Counted from the stretch's first letter, positions 21,552 to 32,104 are shown. The stretch: DNA of 64,000 nt from Chrysogorgia sp. JL179-B06 (GCA_035772405.1 JAYKKM010000343.1:480001-544000); one strand, 5' to 3'. Translations and numbers: made by a program. Notes: generated by a model not told the origin, from the sequence alone.

Positions 21552-22840
21552 TTAGCCCCCGTATTCATAGATGACATTTCTTTCTGCGTCGATTTGAATC
21601 AGGTTTTCGAATTCCCCGTAACAGACGAGACTCACAGCTGCTGTAGGAGCGGCAGAGAACTTGATGTCAACTGCCAAATTTCCTCTTTGAACAACGTTAA
21701 AATGGGGAGACAACCCACACATATCAGCGATTAGATCGAAACAATAAACGGCATAACCTTTTGGGAATTCTTCTCGTGCTATATCGTTTCCAGTGTTGTA
21801 ATACATTTTTCCCGTACCAGAAAACTGCGTACTAAATGCTTCAACAAATCTGGGGTTTGCTCCAAAGGAAAGCTGCAGCGGCTTAAACGGCATTTCTTCT
21901 CCATTCACGGTTATTCCGATAGATGACACGTTAAAATGTTGAAAGTTGTATGGGTTCTTCTTGTATGCACCATTAAACGCTGCGCTTTCGACCAAACCAA
22001 AGACAAACGATTTCGGTACAAGTCCGTTAAAGACGTTATATTTTCTTAGGGAGGGGTTTCCTGCAGGAATAATGAAACTTTTGCACTCGACGCGACGAAT
22101 AGGGTGGATAGCCGGTCCTTTTTTCAACGCAAGTTCATGAGCCATGGAAATGCTTGGGTTAACTTTCACCTTACGTATCTTGAGATAGGAATCGGTCAGC
22201 TTTACTTTGTAATCAGCATCGTTCTCAGATGCCATCAGACAAAACTCGTTGCCACTTCGATTCAGAATAACTTTCAGGTCTACAAAACTTAGCAAGAGAC
22301 GTTCGGTGAAAAACACGTCGCTGAATATATGTCCAGCCATCTCTACAATTCCACTCGTTTTGCTAAACTCATATCTTGATTTAAGACCAAGGTTGGCGTT
22401 GGCAGCCGCTAATGTCGGATCTGCCACGGTCATTTTCCCTGCAGTATCTTTGAAAAACAGAGATGCAGTGAGCTGTGACTTTTTTGCTGATGGACCATAG
22501 TTTAGGAGGGTTTCCAGATATGCTCGGTAGCTGTAGGTGCCCGTGGCCTGTGTAACTTGCTTTTCTTTCAGAAAGACATCGACTTGTTTAAACAAACTGT
22601 GCAGGAAATTGTTCACAACTCCAACCTTTTCGTCAGCGTCTAGATTTGCACCGTCTGGCTTGGTTACTTTTGCTCTTACCACCAAAATCGTTTTTGATAA
22701 ATCCACATAATCTTCAGTCCCTGCAAACAGGAACGTAATTGGGCCACCGTCTGATACACTGGAAACAGGTTGATGATCGATCCAATGTCCTTTTTCCAAA
22801 CTAATTTGCGTTGGAGGTACTGAAAATAGATCGAGTTCAC
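21552..22840 (-). pseudogene. Double-jelly-roll major capsid protein (hexon-like)
   Basis: Main shell protein. The 415-codon core frame (21552-22799) is uninterrupted. It has 'GPITFLFAGTEDYVDLSKT' near the start, 'GKMYYNTGNDIAREEFPKGY' and the C-terminal hallmark 'GNLAVDIKFSAAPTAAVSLV'. Matches the Polinton capsid family annotated in animals as F54H12.2-like. The conserved N-terminal residues read upstream to about 22840, but no ATG is in frame; the nearest ATG, next to an A run near 22845, is in another frame. So a one-base lesion at the start is likely. Confidence 0.88.
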
Positions 22841-22882
22841 TTTTTGTGCATTATTGAGACTTTGAGTGTACGAAATACATGT

Positions 22883-23328
22883 TTATCCGAATATGTCTTC
22901 TGCGCGAGTTGCTTTCCGCTTCTTGGTCTGGTTGCTTCTGGCAGCAGACGCAGCTGCCTTTCTCATTTTAGCTGTTTGCTTCCCACGTTTTCCATTTCCT
23001 GTCTGAGTCATTGTCTGCAATTTATTGACAGTTCTCTTTTTCGCAACATTGGCTGCCTCCTTAGCTCGTGCTTTTGCAGATTCTTTTACATTTTTACCAG
23101 CTAGGACATCTCCCAAGAAGTTTGAACCACTATTCAGGGCAATATTTCCAAGAGCTCGCGGGCGCCACTTTTAACCATCGGCATGACTGACTTTGCAATA
23201 CTACGAAACAAACCACCGAGTCCATACCCCATCTTACCATGACCAACTTGCCAGGGACTACCTCTGAAAACAGACATCCCATGGCCTTGTTGTTGGTCAA
23301 GGTAGTAACGTACGTATGGATTAGTCAT
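22883..23328 (-). pseudogene. pVI/pX-like minor capsid or core protein, frameshifted
   Basis: The N-terminal part (23134-23328) has 'FRGSPWQVGHGKMGYGLGGLF', the Polinton signature of this small protein. After 'KSGARELL' the expected continuation is found in the other frame (22883-23130): a Lys/Ala-rich basic tail 'AKARAKEAANVAKKRTVNKL'. In adenoviruses the counterpart links capsid and genome and is cleaved by the protease. The shift is near 23135. Confidence 0.75.
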
Positions 23329-23330
23329 CT

Positions 23331-24115
23331 TCAGGTAAAATAACTATGCTGTCTGAAGTGAAGTGTTGTTATCACCTTCCCACGTTCAAATGGCACAGGA
23401 TCTCCCATGTCGTTCCTTAAAATAATTTCCATGTCTTCGAATGATTTAGTTTGGACAGGTACATATTGTATGTTTGTGAAAGTTTTAGTAATCACGTCAC
23501 CAGACTTTCCTTCAATTGGAATGCTGCGAAGCAATTTAGCATTCGTGTCTCCGACGATCTGTGGCTGAACTATATCGCTGTAAACATACATCGTTGTCGA
23601 TCCACGCAAATCAGCGACGTAAGGACTTTCGGTCGTTTTTGTGATTTTTTGTTCCTTTCCTCCAAAACCCAGAATGACGGACATTCTTCCGGTTATAGCT
23701 AACTGATGTTTATTTTTCAAACGCACTGTCACTTTTCCTGTTTGAGCATTAAACGTCAGTGTGATGTTGCTCTTAGTATCTTTTGTCAATGCCTTATTTA
23801 CAGATTTAATAAAATCACCCAATGTTTGGTAGTAACCGTAATCAATAAATGATGTTAGAAAAATGTATAGCCATCGTCACTGTAGTATAGGTGAGAATCG
23901 TCCTTTTGTAGGGTATACCATGTTTTAGGGTACGAAATGGAATACAAACCCACTTCAAATTGCCAATTGCCATTCAAATCAATGGTTTGTGGCAATTTCA
24001 CACGATAACTTGTGGTTTTGTTATCGGGAAAAGTAGAAAGCAATGCATTGCTAGGAAGCGTGAGATAAAAATGTGTTCCACTCATTGTGAACGTAAGAGT
24101 ATGAATAAAAGACAC
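23331..24115 (-). pseudogene. Penton (single jelly-roll minor capsid), frameshifted
   Basis: Two overlapping minus-strand frames form one protein of about 250 aa. 23855-24115 gives the N-terminus; the likely start is the internal Met of 'MSGTHFYLTLPS'. 23331-23822 gives the C-terminal part ('VADLRGSTTMYVYSDIVQPQ', 'NIQYVPVQTKSFEDMEIIL'). The frame changes between about 23823 and 23857. Penton proteins cap the fivefold vertices in Polintons. Its position beside the pVI-like and capsid genes fits. Confidence 0.8.
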
Positions 24116-24124
24116 GCGCCACAG

Positions 24125-25209
24125 ACGCTGGTTTAAATCTTATTTATTTCAGAAGCAGGTTCCCATGAATTAAATTTGTTTGGATACCCTAGTCATTTTA
24201 CAAAATATTGTACATTGTTGCCTCTTCCACGTTTCTTAAGAATTTTCTCAACTTCGTAGACGTCATCTCGTTTGATAATCTTTTGCAATTCTTTATCGTA
24301 AAATGTTCCTTTCAGTTCTTCGTCGTTATAGTCTTTCAGTTTATATACAGGTGGATTGCGAGGTACTTGCTTACTTATATAGTAAATATTTATTTTGAGA
24401 AATTTGGCAAGTAACCTTTTTCAAATTTACGTTTGATTTTACTAATTCTTACTTGGTCACCAATCTTAAACTTATACTTTACATTTTTCACACCACTATA
24501 TGTTCATCGTACCAAGTGTGCCATACTTTCTTTTCGTTTTCGGTAGTAACATCTGCTGGCTTTGTTTTAATACTACGATGAACACTATGATTATAAGAGT
24601 ACACTAAATCAGGCAACATGTCAATGTATCGCATGGTTTTCTTGGCGTAAAGTATCGCCACATCCTTGTATTTAGAGTACGAATCAAACGTTCTACGATA
24701 GAGGCTTTCGTTTCGTTTTTTCGTGTTGTACAATTCTATGTCCTCTTCTTTCATAAGTGCTTGAAAGTGTCTATTGAAAAACTCAGTTCCTTGATCAGTC
24801 ATGATCTTTTCAGGCTTGCGTCCAGAAGACAAAATGACTTTGAAAGCTTCAACCAGAGAAGGACCTGTTTTGTTTTTCAAAGGAACTACCCAAGCATACT
24901 TTGAAAAGACATCAATGCATACGAGCAGATAGCGATAACCATCGTTAAACTTCTGCATACTTTGCATGTCCGCTAAATCCATTTGCCATTGCTGGTCAAT
25001 ACCACCCACGATCACACGGTTTCTTTTAAAACTTCGACGAGCAGGTTTATGTAAAGTATATGCATCTTGTGACATCAACCATTCTTTGATTTTCTTACGG
25101 CTCACTTTAAATTTCCCCTCCTTTTTCACATCATCGTACAAACGATTCACTCCACCAAACCCCCCGACCGTTTTGGATCGTAATAAACACTAGAAAAATA
25201 ATCGTCCAT
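24125..25209 (-). pseudogene. Retrovirus-type DDE integrase with chromodomain, multiply broken
   Basis: Starts at the ATG at 25209, with a frameshift near 25160 before the main 220-codon frame (24488-25150). First catalytic Asp in 'WQMDLADMQ', second in 'KIMTDQGTEF'. The segment with the catalytic Glu (about 24650-24725) is read in a wrong frame between two compensating indels. Downstream are a frameshift near 24500 and the C-terminal chromodomain ('DDVYEVEKILKKRG') with a Trp-to-stop change near 24165. Would integrate the viral genome; this copy cannot. Confidence 0.85.
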
Positions 25210-25266
25210 GTTGCATGCTTTGCTATCGCATATAGAATGAAAGAACATGTTAAATTATGGACTCTT

Positions 25267-25509
25267 TTATTCTTGGATCGCTTCAACATTTTGAATACTG
25301 TTTCTTTCGTCTTGAATACTAATATTCTCGTTTATCAATCGTGCACTTTCAATAGGCTTGTAGTTTTTGATGGTTTTACTATTGTATCCCATCTGTAAAT
25401 GTCCCTCGAGATTGAGATCATTGCGCCCGAAACTTATACCTATTCTAAACATTTTCTGTCGGTTATGGTTTTTATTTATCTTTGGAAATTTGCCAACAGA
25501 GCGACCCAT
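25267..25509 (-). CDS. Small basic protein of unknown function
   Basis: 80 aa, ATG at 25509, rich in Lys/Asn/Ile, with 'KMFRIGISFGRNDLNLEGHL'. No recognised domain, signal or membrane segment. It lies in the same orientation as integrase and shares a divergent region with the plus-strand gene at 25730. Confidence 0.35.
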   Translation of the reverse strand: MGRSVGKFPKINKNHNRQKMFRIGISFGRNDLNLEGHLQMGYNSKTIKNYKPIESARLINENISIQDERNSIQNVEAIQE

Positions 25510-25729
25510 GTTTTGTGTTTACACGTTGACTTGTATTGCACTATGAAGATAGCATACGTCATGTCGTCAACTTTTTAATACATGTTATAGTCATCAAACA
25601 AATATTATCAATCACGTATCAAACTTGTATCGGGCATTATAAGACATCGTCAACTCACAGAAAACTGTTAAACATTCCCTGATACTCTTCAGGTAAAGAC
25701 CTATTCAATCGAGCTGTTGTAGTTTCGAA

Positions 25730-26155
25730 ATGTCTTGTTCATCACAAAACAAGCCGTCTGATTATTTGGACACTGACAATATAGAAATATTTCTTTATCA
25801 TCGCCAGAAACGTATCGAAGACAAACTTCTGAAGAGTTGCGCTGAAGAAATAGCATTGGTAATATCTCGACTTGTTGTTGAAAATTGCAATGGGTGTATT
25901 ATTGCACATCCTTCTCAAATACATCATGACTGTCTCGTGATGGAAAGAGATGAACAGTTATGCATGTACTTCGACGAAGCATATTCAAAGATTTCTGAAG
26001 CAAGAGTCATGGATGCTTTTACCAAAAGTTTAAGCGATATTAAACCTAATGTCAACGGCCTTGAACTGCTCAAGTATACATGTTATGACTGGAGATCTGT
26101 ATTTTGTACAGATCAGAGACAGTTGTTAAAACAAGAAATTTTTAAGCTGCTGTAA
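25730..26155 (+). CDS. Uncharacterised Polinton accessory protein, 141 aa
   Basis: An intact plus-strand ORF with many Cys and His, including 'RLVVENCNGCIIAHPSQIHH' at residues about 47-66 and 'ELLKYTCYDWRSVFCTDQRQ' near the C-terminus. I recall similar proteins in cnidarian Polintons, function unknown; a metal-stabilised fold is possible. It is followed at about 330 bases by a histone-like stem-loop, which might form its mRNA 3' end. Confidence 0.55.
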   Translation: MSCSSQNKPSDYLDTDNIEIFLYHRQKRIEDKLLKSCAEEIALVISRLVVENCNGCIIAHPSQIHHDCLVMERDEQLCMYFDEAYSKISEARVMDAFTKSLSDIKPNVNGLELLKYTCYDWRSVFCTDQRQLLKQEIFKLL

Positions 26156-26482
26156 CCCAATGACTTGTTGTTATTTACTTTAATGACGTTGTGAAAGTTC
26201 TGGATAATCTTACTCGAATACTTGTTCAGACATGTTCTTAGGGCAATCCTCGTACGTCCACTCTAAAAACAGGAGCCCCATTGTTAATTAATTACTTTAA
26301 GGACGTTGCTCTTACATATTTTTACTGTATATTGCACGCGCAAGGAAATAAAGCCACCCCTTTGAGACTCTAATGACTCATCAATATTGCCTAAGTATTA
26401 CCCCCGTGAATAAACAGGAAACAGCCGTGCGTAGCATATACTAAAATAATAGTGACGAAACACTCGAAACGTGTTTATAAAC

Positions 26483-26502
26483 GGCTCTTTCAGGAGCCAC
26501 CA
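26483..26502 (+). promoter_or_regulatory. Histone-type 3' stem-loop
   Basis: GGCTCTTTCAGGAGCCACCA forms a 6-bp stem with a 4-base loop followed by ACCA. It is preceded by AAAC and followed after about 8 bases by a purine-rich AAAAGAG (26511-26517) like a U7-snRNA target. In animals this ends replication-dependent histone mRNAs. No histone coding sequence is near. It may process the transcript of the 25730 gene, or be a captured fragment. Confidence 0.55.
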
Positions 26503-27127
26503 TTTTTACTAAAAGAGTTCTCTTTGTGAAAGCAATGTGAAACGTATGGCCCGCCCGTCAAATACATGAAATCACACCATAAATAGTGTTAATAAAAAAT
26601 ATATAATTACAGTTCCCTATTTACAATCACCCTTTAATGTTCAAAAATCCCCCAAACAAAGTATAAATTTAAAGTAATGCCTCGTATCTTACAACATGTT
26701 TTACCATTATTCAGCTCATAGGCATAGTTTTTGGGTCCCCCAGAGACGAAGGTCGTAATATACCCTCCATCCAGCTCGTCGGTGAGCTCGCCAAGGTAAA
26801 CCCCTGTTTTAGGTTCAGGTTCCCCAGGTTTACTAGTGTAGATCACAGAGTCCGTGTCGTAGTAGAGTACTCTTTCATTCAACTGCTCCAACACGCTGTA
26901 AAGTTTAAGGCGGGCATATGCAGTGGTGAAAGCGGCGATGACCACATTGGTTCTGGCGTTTGGCTCGACGAAATTTTCCTTGCTCTCGTATCGGAGTTCT
27001 AGGACGTCATCGCTCACGAAGGAAGCATCGGTCACCTCGATCTGGTCAGCCGTCAGCATATCGAAGTACTCTTGTGGCTCTGACACGAGTTTTACTTTAG
27101 ACATGTTTGGTTTCTGTGCAAACTTTC

Positions 27128-27218
27128 CTGTGAAATAAAATAAACGAAACAAAATACGTACATAAGTTTTCGTAATTAACCGAATCCTATACTGTTTCAA
27201 CATATTTTTTATACATAC
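27128..27218 (-). other. Spliceosomal intron inside PolB motif B
   Basis: GTATGT donor after 27219 and TTTATTTCACAG acceptor before 27127 enclose 91 AT-rich bases. Removing them joins 'LMLNSF' to 'GKFAQKPN' across the motif B Lys/Gly region in phase 1. GT-AG ends, length and phase all fit a true intron, so this gene is read as host-nuclear mRNA. Confidence 0.7.
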
Positions 27219-27976
27219 CCAAAAATGAATTAAGCATCAATTTCGCCAAGACATTTCAGGGTTCTTCTGAATCTTGGTTCGGTCTAGAAGCACACCTTCC
27301 AGTTCAAAATACTCATTGATGTACTGTTGTTTCTGTTCTTCGGCGTTGCACCCGTCTGGAAAACCGCTGGATTCCTGCTTTATCTTTAAAAAGTGTCAAT
27401 GTAATCTTTAAAGAGTTCATCACTCTGTTGTGGGAAATGCCACACTTCGTGAATGGCAAGCAAACGGTAACCCATCCCCAAAGCTTTTTGCAATTCATTC
27501 GTTACCCATGAACCCTGAATGGAACGCTCCTCATCGATGTGATTGCATGGCTCCTGGTTCAAACCATCTACACAGGACTGACATAATGGAAACATCAATT
27601 TTCCGTGGCACGATAGGGGAGGACAGGGTGTAGAAGTCGTCGGGGAGGAAGAACGGTACATTTCACTATACCGAAATATTGTGAGATATCCGCAAAGTTC
27701 TCCGTAATGATCTCGGGATGGCCAACGGGATAAGCACCATACTTGTTACACCAGGGATAGAGACTGGTGAAGTCCACGTAATGTACTTTCTGAAATAATT
27801 TCGTAGCATTGGTTCTTCCACCATAGAAGCCAGAAGGCATGTCTTGGTTCAAGAGGCTCCACGATTTCGAAATTGTCGAAATAGATCTTCATCTCAGGGT
27901 TGGTTTCGAGCTCTCTCCTCATGTCACATTCCCACATCTCAACGACATTATAACCTTGGCTTTTCAGATAACGTGT

Positions 27977-29464
27977 TTATTGGAGAGTGTCTTGATGTGG
28001 ATATTGCATGCTTTGTTGACTTACGTGGTTGATCGTGTCCTTTGCGTAACAGCGGATACAACCATGCCAAAAACAGCCATGAAATTCGTAAACGGTGTTA
28101 GACTCTGCGTGAAAACCGTCGACGCGATACTTTCCTATGCGTTGCTCGCCAAAATTGCGGGAATGACGAATGGAAATATCGATGCTTTGGGCGGTGTACG
28201 CTAACCATTTCAGGGCGATGACCGATTGTTTATCTTGAGGTCGATAACCAAGGGGCGAGATGATAGCGATAGAGTTCTCTCGGAGAACATTATTGCGGAA
28301 TACAAGATTGCAGGCCGATGCAATAGTCAGGCATTTCTCAAAAGGATCAATATCGGTGACGGAACGAAACAATTCACGAAATTCAAGACAGCAACGTCGA
28401 AGGATATCGACGTCCGAACGGCAATACTTGATGATTTCTTCTTTAAAGTTAAACACGTAATTGTTGGCTTTCAGTTCATTAAACCAAACATAAAATTTAG
28501 TACGGTCATCCGAAGTCATGCCATCAGGGTTGTAACAACTTGCGTCTGGAAGAGGGCCTTCATAGTCTTGGTTGGCCTCGATGTTGAAATAATGTGGGAA
28601 ATAACCTTTGGCAAGTTCATTTAGACCAAATGTCTTGGGGAAGTTTGCGAGTCTCATCGGGATAAAACATAACGAATCGACAAACTTGATATTCAGCACC
28701 GGAACATTCAATGTTAAAATTTTCGCCCCACGCATAATTATTTGAGGTACTAAACCATTCTTGTGCAAATATTGAAGGTTGAAATAACCATCATAACCTT
28801 GAAAATTATGTGCCATCACGATGCTGCCAGAGTTTTGCTCTTGAAACAGCCATTCGCAAAAATCATCTCGAGTATTTGGGCCGCTAGACACGTTTTCATC
28901 ACCGCTCTCATTGTGGACAACACATAAATTCGGAACGTGTTCTCCGTCCTCTTGGGTGCATTCGAAATCAAAGAACAACAACTGGTTATAATAACTCTCT
29001 CCCCCCTCATCTTCGCTCACTTCTCCGTCTACGACCGTCTCATCATCGAGTAAATTCGTGTCCGATTGTGTTTCGACATCACTGGTTTTTCTTTTCTTTG
29101 CCGGTTGCATGTAGCATTTATGGTTCTCCGGATCTACAAACAGCTGACAAACTGTACAACGAACAAGACCACAGTTATGTCTCTGTGGGAGTGCATTAGC
29201 TCTCTTTACCACTATATTACAGTGCTGACACTTTACGACGGAAGCGCAAATAGGCCGCTTCTCGCCCACTCTCGCCTTATGCCTATCGAAGCATTCTTGG
29301 CTTTTGAAGAACCGATTGCAATCATTACAATGCATCCAATTGGTAATCGGACAGTTCTGTGTATAACACAGCTTACACGTATCTCCACAAAGATGATCTT
29401 CGATTTTATCGTAGCCTTTCTTGCAAACATGGCAATACTTCTTGCGAGCGAGGAACGCGGGCAT
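27977..29464 (-). CDS. Largest open segment of PolB (zinc ribbons and exonuclease)
   Basis: 495 open codons. Residues about 10-120 hold repeated Cys/His pairs ('CHVCKKGY', 'CKLCYTQNC', 'CQHCNIVV', 'CTVCQLF'). The 3'-5' exonuclease motifs follow from about residue 165. The first Met is not a real start: the coding frame continues upstream into 30479-31219 across the inserted MITE, whose target duplication contains this ATG. The TAA at the end interrupts the same frame. Confidence 0.7.
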   Translation of the reverse strand: MPAFLARKKYCHVCKKGYDKIEDHLCGDTCKLCYTQNCPITNWMHCNDCNRFFKSQECFDRHKARVGEKRPICASVVKCQHCNIVVKRANALPQRHNCGLVRCTVCQLFVDPENHKCYMQPAKKRKTSDVETQSDTNLLDDETVVDGEVSEDEGGESYYNQLLFFDFECTQEDGEHVPNLCVVHNESGDENVSSGPNTRDDFCEWLFQEQNSGSIVMAHNFQGYDGYFNLQYLHKNGLVPQIIMRGAKILTLNVPVLNIKFVDSLCFIPMRLANFPKTFGLNELAKGYFPHYFNIEANQDYEGPLPDASCYNPDGMTSDDRTKFYVWFNELKANNYVFNFKEEIIKYCRSDVDILRRCCLEFRELFRSVTDIDPFEKCLTIASACNLVFRNNVLRENSIAIISPLGYRPQDKQSVIALKWLAYTAQSIDISIRHSRNFGEQRIGKYRVDGFHAESNTVYEFHGCFWHGCIRCYAKDTINHVSQQSMQYPHQDTLQ

Positions 29465-29469
29465 ACTGG

Positions 29470-30468
29470 AGTCTCTGTAAAGAACGGAAACCGAAACGAC
29501 CGAAACGACCGAATCCGGAAATCGCCGAAACCGGAAATCATCGCTAAAAACCTGCTAAAAAACACTAAAAACCGCCAAAAATGCTTATTTCCCGTCGAAT
29601 GTTTACAACATGGAGACGGTGGTCGTTTATAGCGACGAAGAAGATTGTGATATTGAGGTAATTTCCCTCTTTTGTATTCATTTATGTATGCTAGTACACA
29701 TGCAATACACAAATTATTGCTATCGTAAAGGTGAATCACAGTCACTAGTGCGTATCAGAAACTTGCTCGTACACATACTACACATGTATGTTTGCAGCTG
29801 GGCTTATGTGAAAAGTCAGGCTGTTAAATAATAGTAACAATATGTATAAATACTTTACTAGGTTTATTTTGTTGTGAGACTACTTGTTACATTTAATGAA
29901 ACTGATTTAAAGAATGGGGCATAATTTTACCCTGATATATATGTGATATTAACAGTAATAATAAAAATAGCTATGAAAATACTTTTGACCGGAAATTTAA
30001 CTTTTGATCAATTGTAAATAAGCGTGACATAAACGAGATTTGTTAATGTATATTTCACAGCGAGACGTAACGTCTAGTAGTGAAGCGAGTTTAACAGTAT
30101 TAAAAGCGGGTTTATTTGGCATTTTTTTACAAAATAATTGTATTAAATCGCTATTAAAATGTTCTTACTTGTTAATTTTGTCGACAATCAGGACAAATTA
30201 CAGGCAATCAGATTTACATCTATTAACACCGACTCGTTTCCTTTATCGACAAAATTAACACGTAAGAACAACAAGTAAGAGGGAAATTACCTCAATATCA
30301 CAATCTTCTTCGTCGCTATAAACGACCACCGTCTCCATGTTGTAAACATTCGACGGGAAATAAGCATTTTTGGCGGTTTTTAGTGTTTTAGCAGGTTTTT
30401 AGCGATGATTTCCGGTTTCGGCGATTTCCGGATTCGGTCGTTTCAGTTTCCGTTCTTTACAGAGACCC
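29470..30468. mobile_element. MULE-like MITE with about 200-bp inverted repeats
   Basis: The arms 29470-29671 and 30278-30468 (GTCTCTGTAAAGAACGGAAA ... TTTCCGTTCTTTACAGAGAC) are near-identical inverses. GGCATACTGG repeats at 29460-29469 and 30469-30478 as a 9-10 bp target duplication. Long TIRs with a 9-10 bp duplication are typical of Mutator-like elements. The 606-bp core has no ORF of note. It splits PolB. Confidence 0.85.
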
Positions 30469-30478
30469 GGCATACTGG

Positions 30479-31219
30479 TCACCACATCGTAGTGATTATC
30501 GTGGGCGTAGAGGTAAATACGTTTTGACGCTTCCGGGCCCTAATAAATCAACGTGTTTAAGTGTTCCTTTGAGATAATGTTTATTTGATAGTCGCTCAAA
30601 TAGGCTTGGAACTTTTTCACCTCTTCTATACCGCACTGTCCTAGCGGAACGTTGGATTTTTCGTGCAATTCACGAGCTAATCTCCCTTGCAAGGGTTTCT
30701 GGGCATACGAAATATGTGCGTATCTTTCATCGTTATCGACTTTGGCTTTCGCGACGACAATGGCTCGACCAAGACATAAGTTATCTTTATTCTGAATACG
30801 GACGACACAGTGTTTTCGTGTACGGTATTTATCTAGGTTGGCAATTTTTCGCTTTCTTCCTGTCCCACCGTTTGGTATCTCGACATGGATTATATTAACT
30901 GTAATTGATTCGTCTAACTTAAACGTATCATTGGATTGGATTACTCGTTCAATTTCGGCCAAGATTCTTTCGACGGTTAATTTCTCACGAGGCATAAACG
31001 GCAACGAAATAGGATACTCGAGTTGGGGAGAATGCATGATAAATCTAATTTGGTCGTGCATCGCGATTCCATTTGTGACCCGATCTAATAAGCTTTCATA
31101 CACTTCGTGCAGCTGTCCTAGAATATCAGGCAAGCCTTGTACTTGTAAGTCACCAAATTGGACTCGGTAATCAAGACCGGTGGTTTTAAACTTTTCACGC
31201 GAACTTGCTTAATAGACAT
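30479..31219 (-). pseudogene. OTU-like N-terminal part of PolB
   Basis: 'NKDNLCLGRAIVVAKAK' resembles the catalytic Cys loop of OTU deubiquitinases (D-x-x-C-L), and 'LYAHDNHYDVV' the catalytic His strand near the domain end. Known adintovirus PolBs can carry such an N-terminal region. A TAG sits just before 30540, and a shift near 31190 separates the ATG at 31219 from the rest. Activity is not testable here; the domain call is inference. Confidence 0.55.
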
Positions 31220-31892
31220 AATGGTAAAGAACGAAACAGTTCTAGGTTTCTTACTTGTTTCTACACCGTCTTCATATTGAACTGATCTCTTGCGACTGCC
31301 TTCTCCGGTCTGGATAGCATCGGGTATTACTTCAGGTAAGTGTTCGATGAAAGAATCCTCGTTCCAGTCGGCGTTGAACCATTCGGGAATAACTTCAGGG
31401 ATGGATGGTAGACTAACGAGGAAAGAATCGTCGTTCCAATCGTTATCGAACTCGGCGCGTTCTTCAGTCTACCAGCCAGTAAATAGATCAGCACATATCA
31501 CCCACGTCTCTCGACTTCTACGTCTCGTACCAGATTATTTTACCATATTATAATCCTTTGATAAAGAGAGACTTCTCGATGCGTTTCGTCAAAGTCGAAA
31601 AACCATTCCAACACTTCAATCTCCTGGATGGTTGTACACCCTTTGATTACATCAACAAGATCCATTTCTATCAAAGAAACACATATTAAATTGAAATATG
31701 GTTATAATACTAAAATACACAGCGCACGATGTAGTATAAATCATATACACAATAAAATATTACCTTCAATCAAACAACAAAACGTCGAATATAATTCTCC
31801 AAGCGAAAACACTATCAAAAACAGCAAACTGTAGAATCTACAAGTTTAGAACACTGTAGGAAAAGTAACAACTATACAAAATCACCGGGCTT

Positions 31893-31902
31893 ATATATAG
31901 TC
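31893..31902 (-). promoter_or_regulatory. TATA-like box upstream of PolB
   Basis: On the minus strand GACTATATATAAGCCC lies just inside the right terminal repeat, about 235 bases before the first in-frame-type ATG (31664). It mirrors the TATA-like box at the left end, so both outward blocks of the element appear to start from terminal promoters. Confidence 0.4.
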
Positions 31903-31924
31903 TATATTCAACAGTCAATTACTT

Positions 31925-32098
31925 CCGTTCCACACGCTATATCCGTTCGCTTGGGAATTTACCAGGGAATTTACTTCACTCAGTTTGTGCACACAACTCA
32001 TTATTATTCTGTACGCACGCTCGTTATTATTCACACTTAATCCTATAAGTCATTTCCTGTCGGCATCCCTTTGGTCGGTGAATGGGGGGTTACCTACT
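31925..32098 (-). repeat. Right terminal inverted repeat of Polinton 1
   Basis: Inverse of the left terminus through TTGTGTGCACAAACTGAGT and AAATTCCC. The shorter arm indicates indels since insertion or imperfect TIRs. Confidence 0.85.
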
Positions 32099-32104
32099 TA
32101 TGTC

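Larger units (their letters stand above)
26640..31664 (-). pseudogene. DNA polymerase B (protein-primed type), fragmented
   Basis: Replicates the viral DNA. Segments in order from the right: acidic N-terminal part (about 31220-31664), OTU-like region (30540-31219), MULE insertion (29470-30468), zinc-ribbon region and exonuclease domain (27977-29459; ExoI 'FFDFECTQ', ExoII 'AHNFQGYDG', ExoIII 'YCRSDVDIL'), nuclease-like 'YEFHGCFWHGC', motif A 'YVDFTSLYPW' (27595-27852), motif B split by an intron, motif C 'YYDTDSVIY' (26700-26900). At least five frameshifts and two in-frame stops (TAG near 30540, TAA at 27977). The C-terminal end is missing. Confidence 0.88.
17569..32098. mobile_element. Polinton/Maverick 1 (adintovirus-like), complete ends, decayed
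   Basis: A 14.5-kb element beginning AGTAGGTAAACCC and ending GGGTTACCTACT, flanked by the 6-bp duplication TATGTC (17563-17568 and 32099-32104). It encodes the Polinton set: protein-primed-type PolB, chromodomain integrase, FtsK/HerA-type ATPase, adenovirus-type protease, double-jelly-roll capsid, penton and pVI-like protein. Nearly every core gene has stops or frameshifts, so it is an old, inactive copy. Confidence 0.93.

Noticed and set aside
26400..26520. Captured histone gene
   Set aside because: Only the 3' stem-loop and downstream element resemble a histone gene; no histone coding sequence is present on either side.
29066..29745. 188- and 170-codon frames across the PolB 5' part and MITE
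   Set aside because: They cross the MITE boundary or lie antisense to the zinc-ribbon part of PolB and show no domain.
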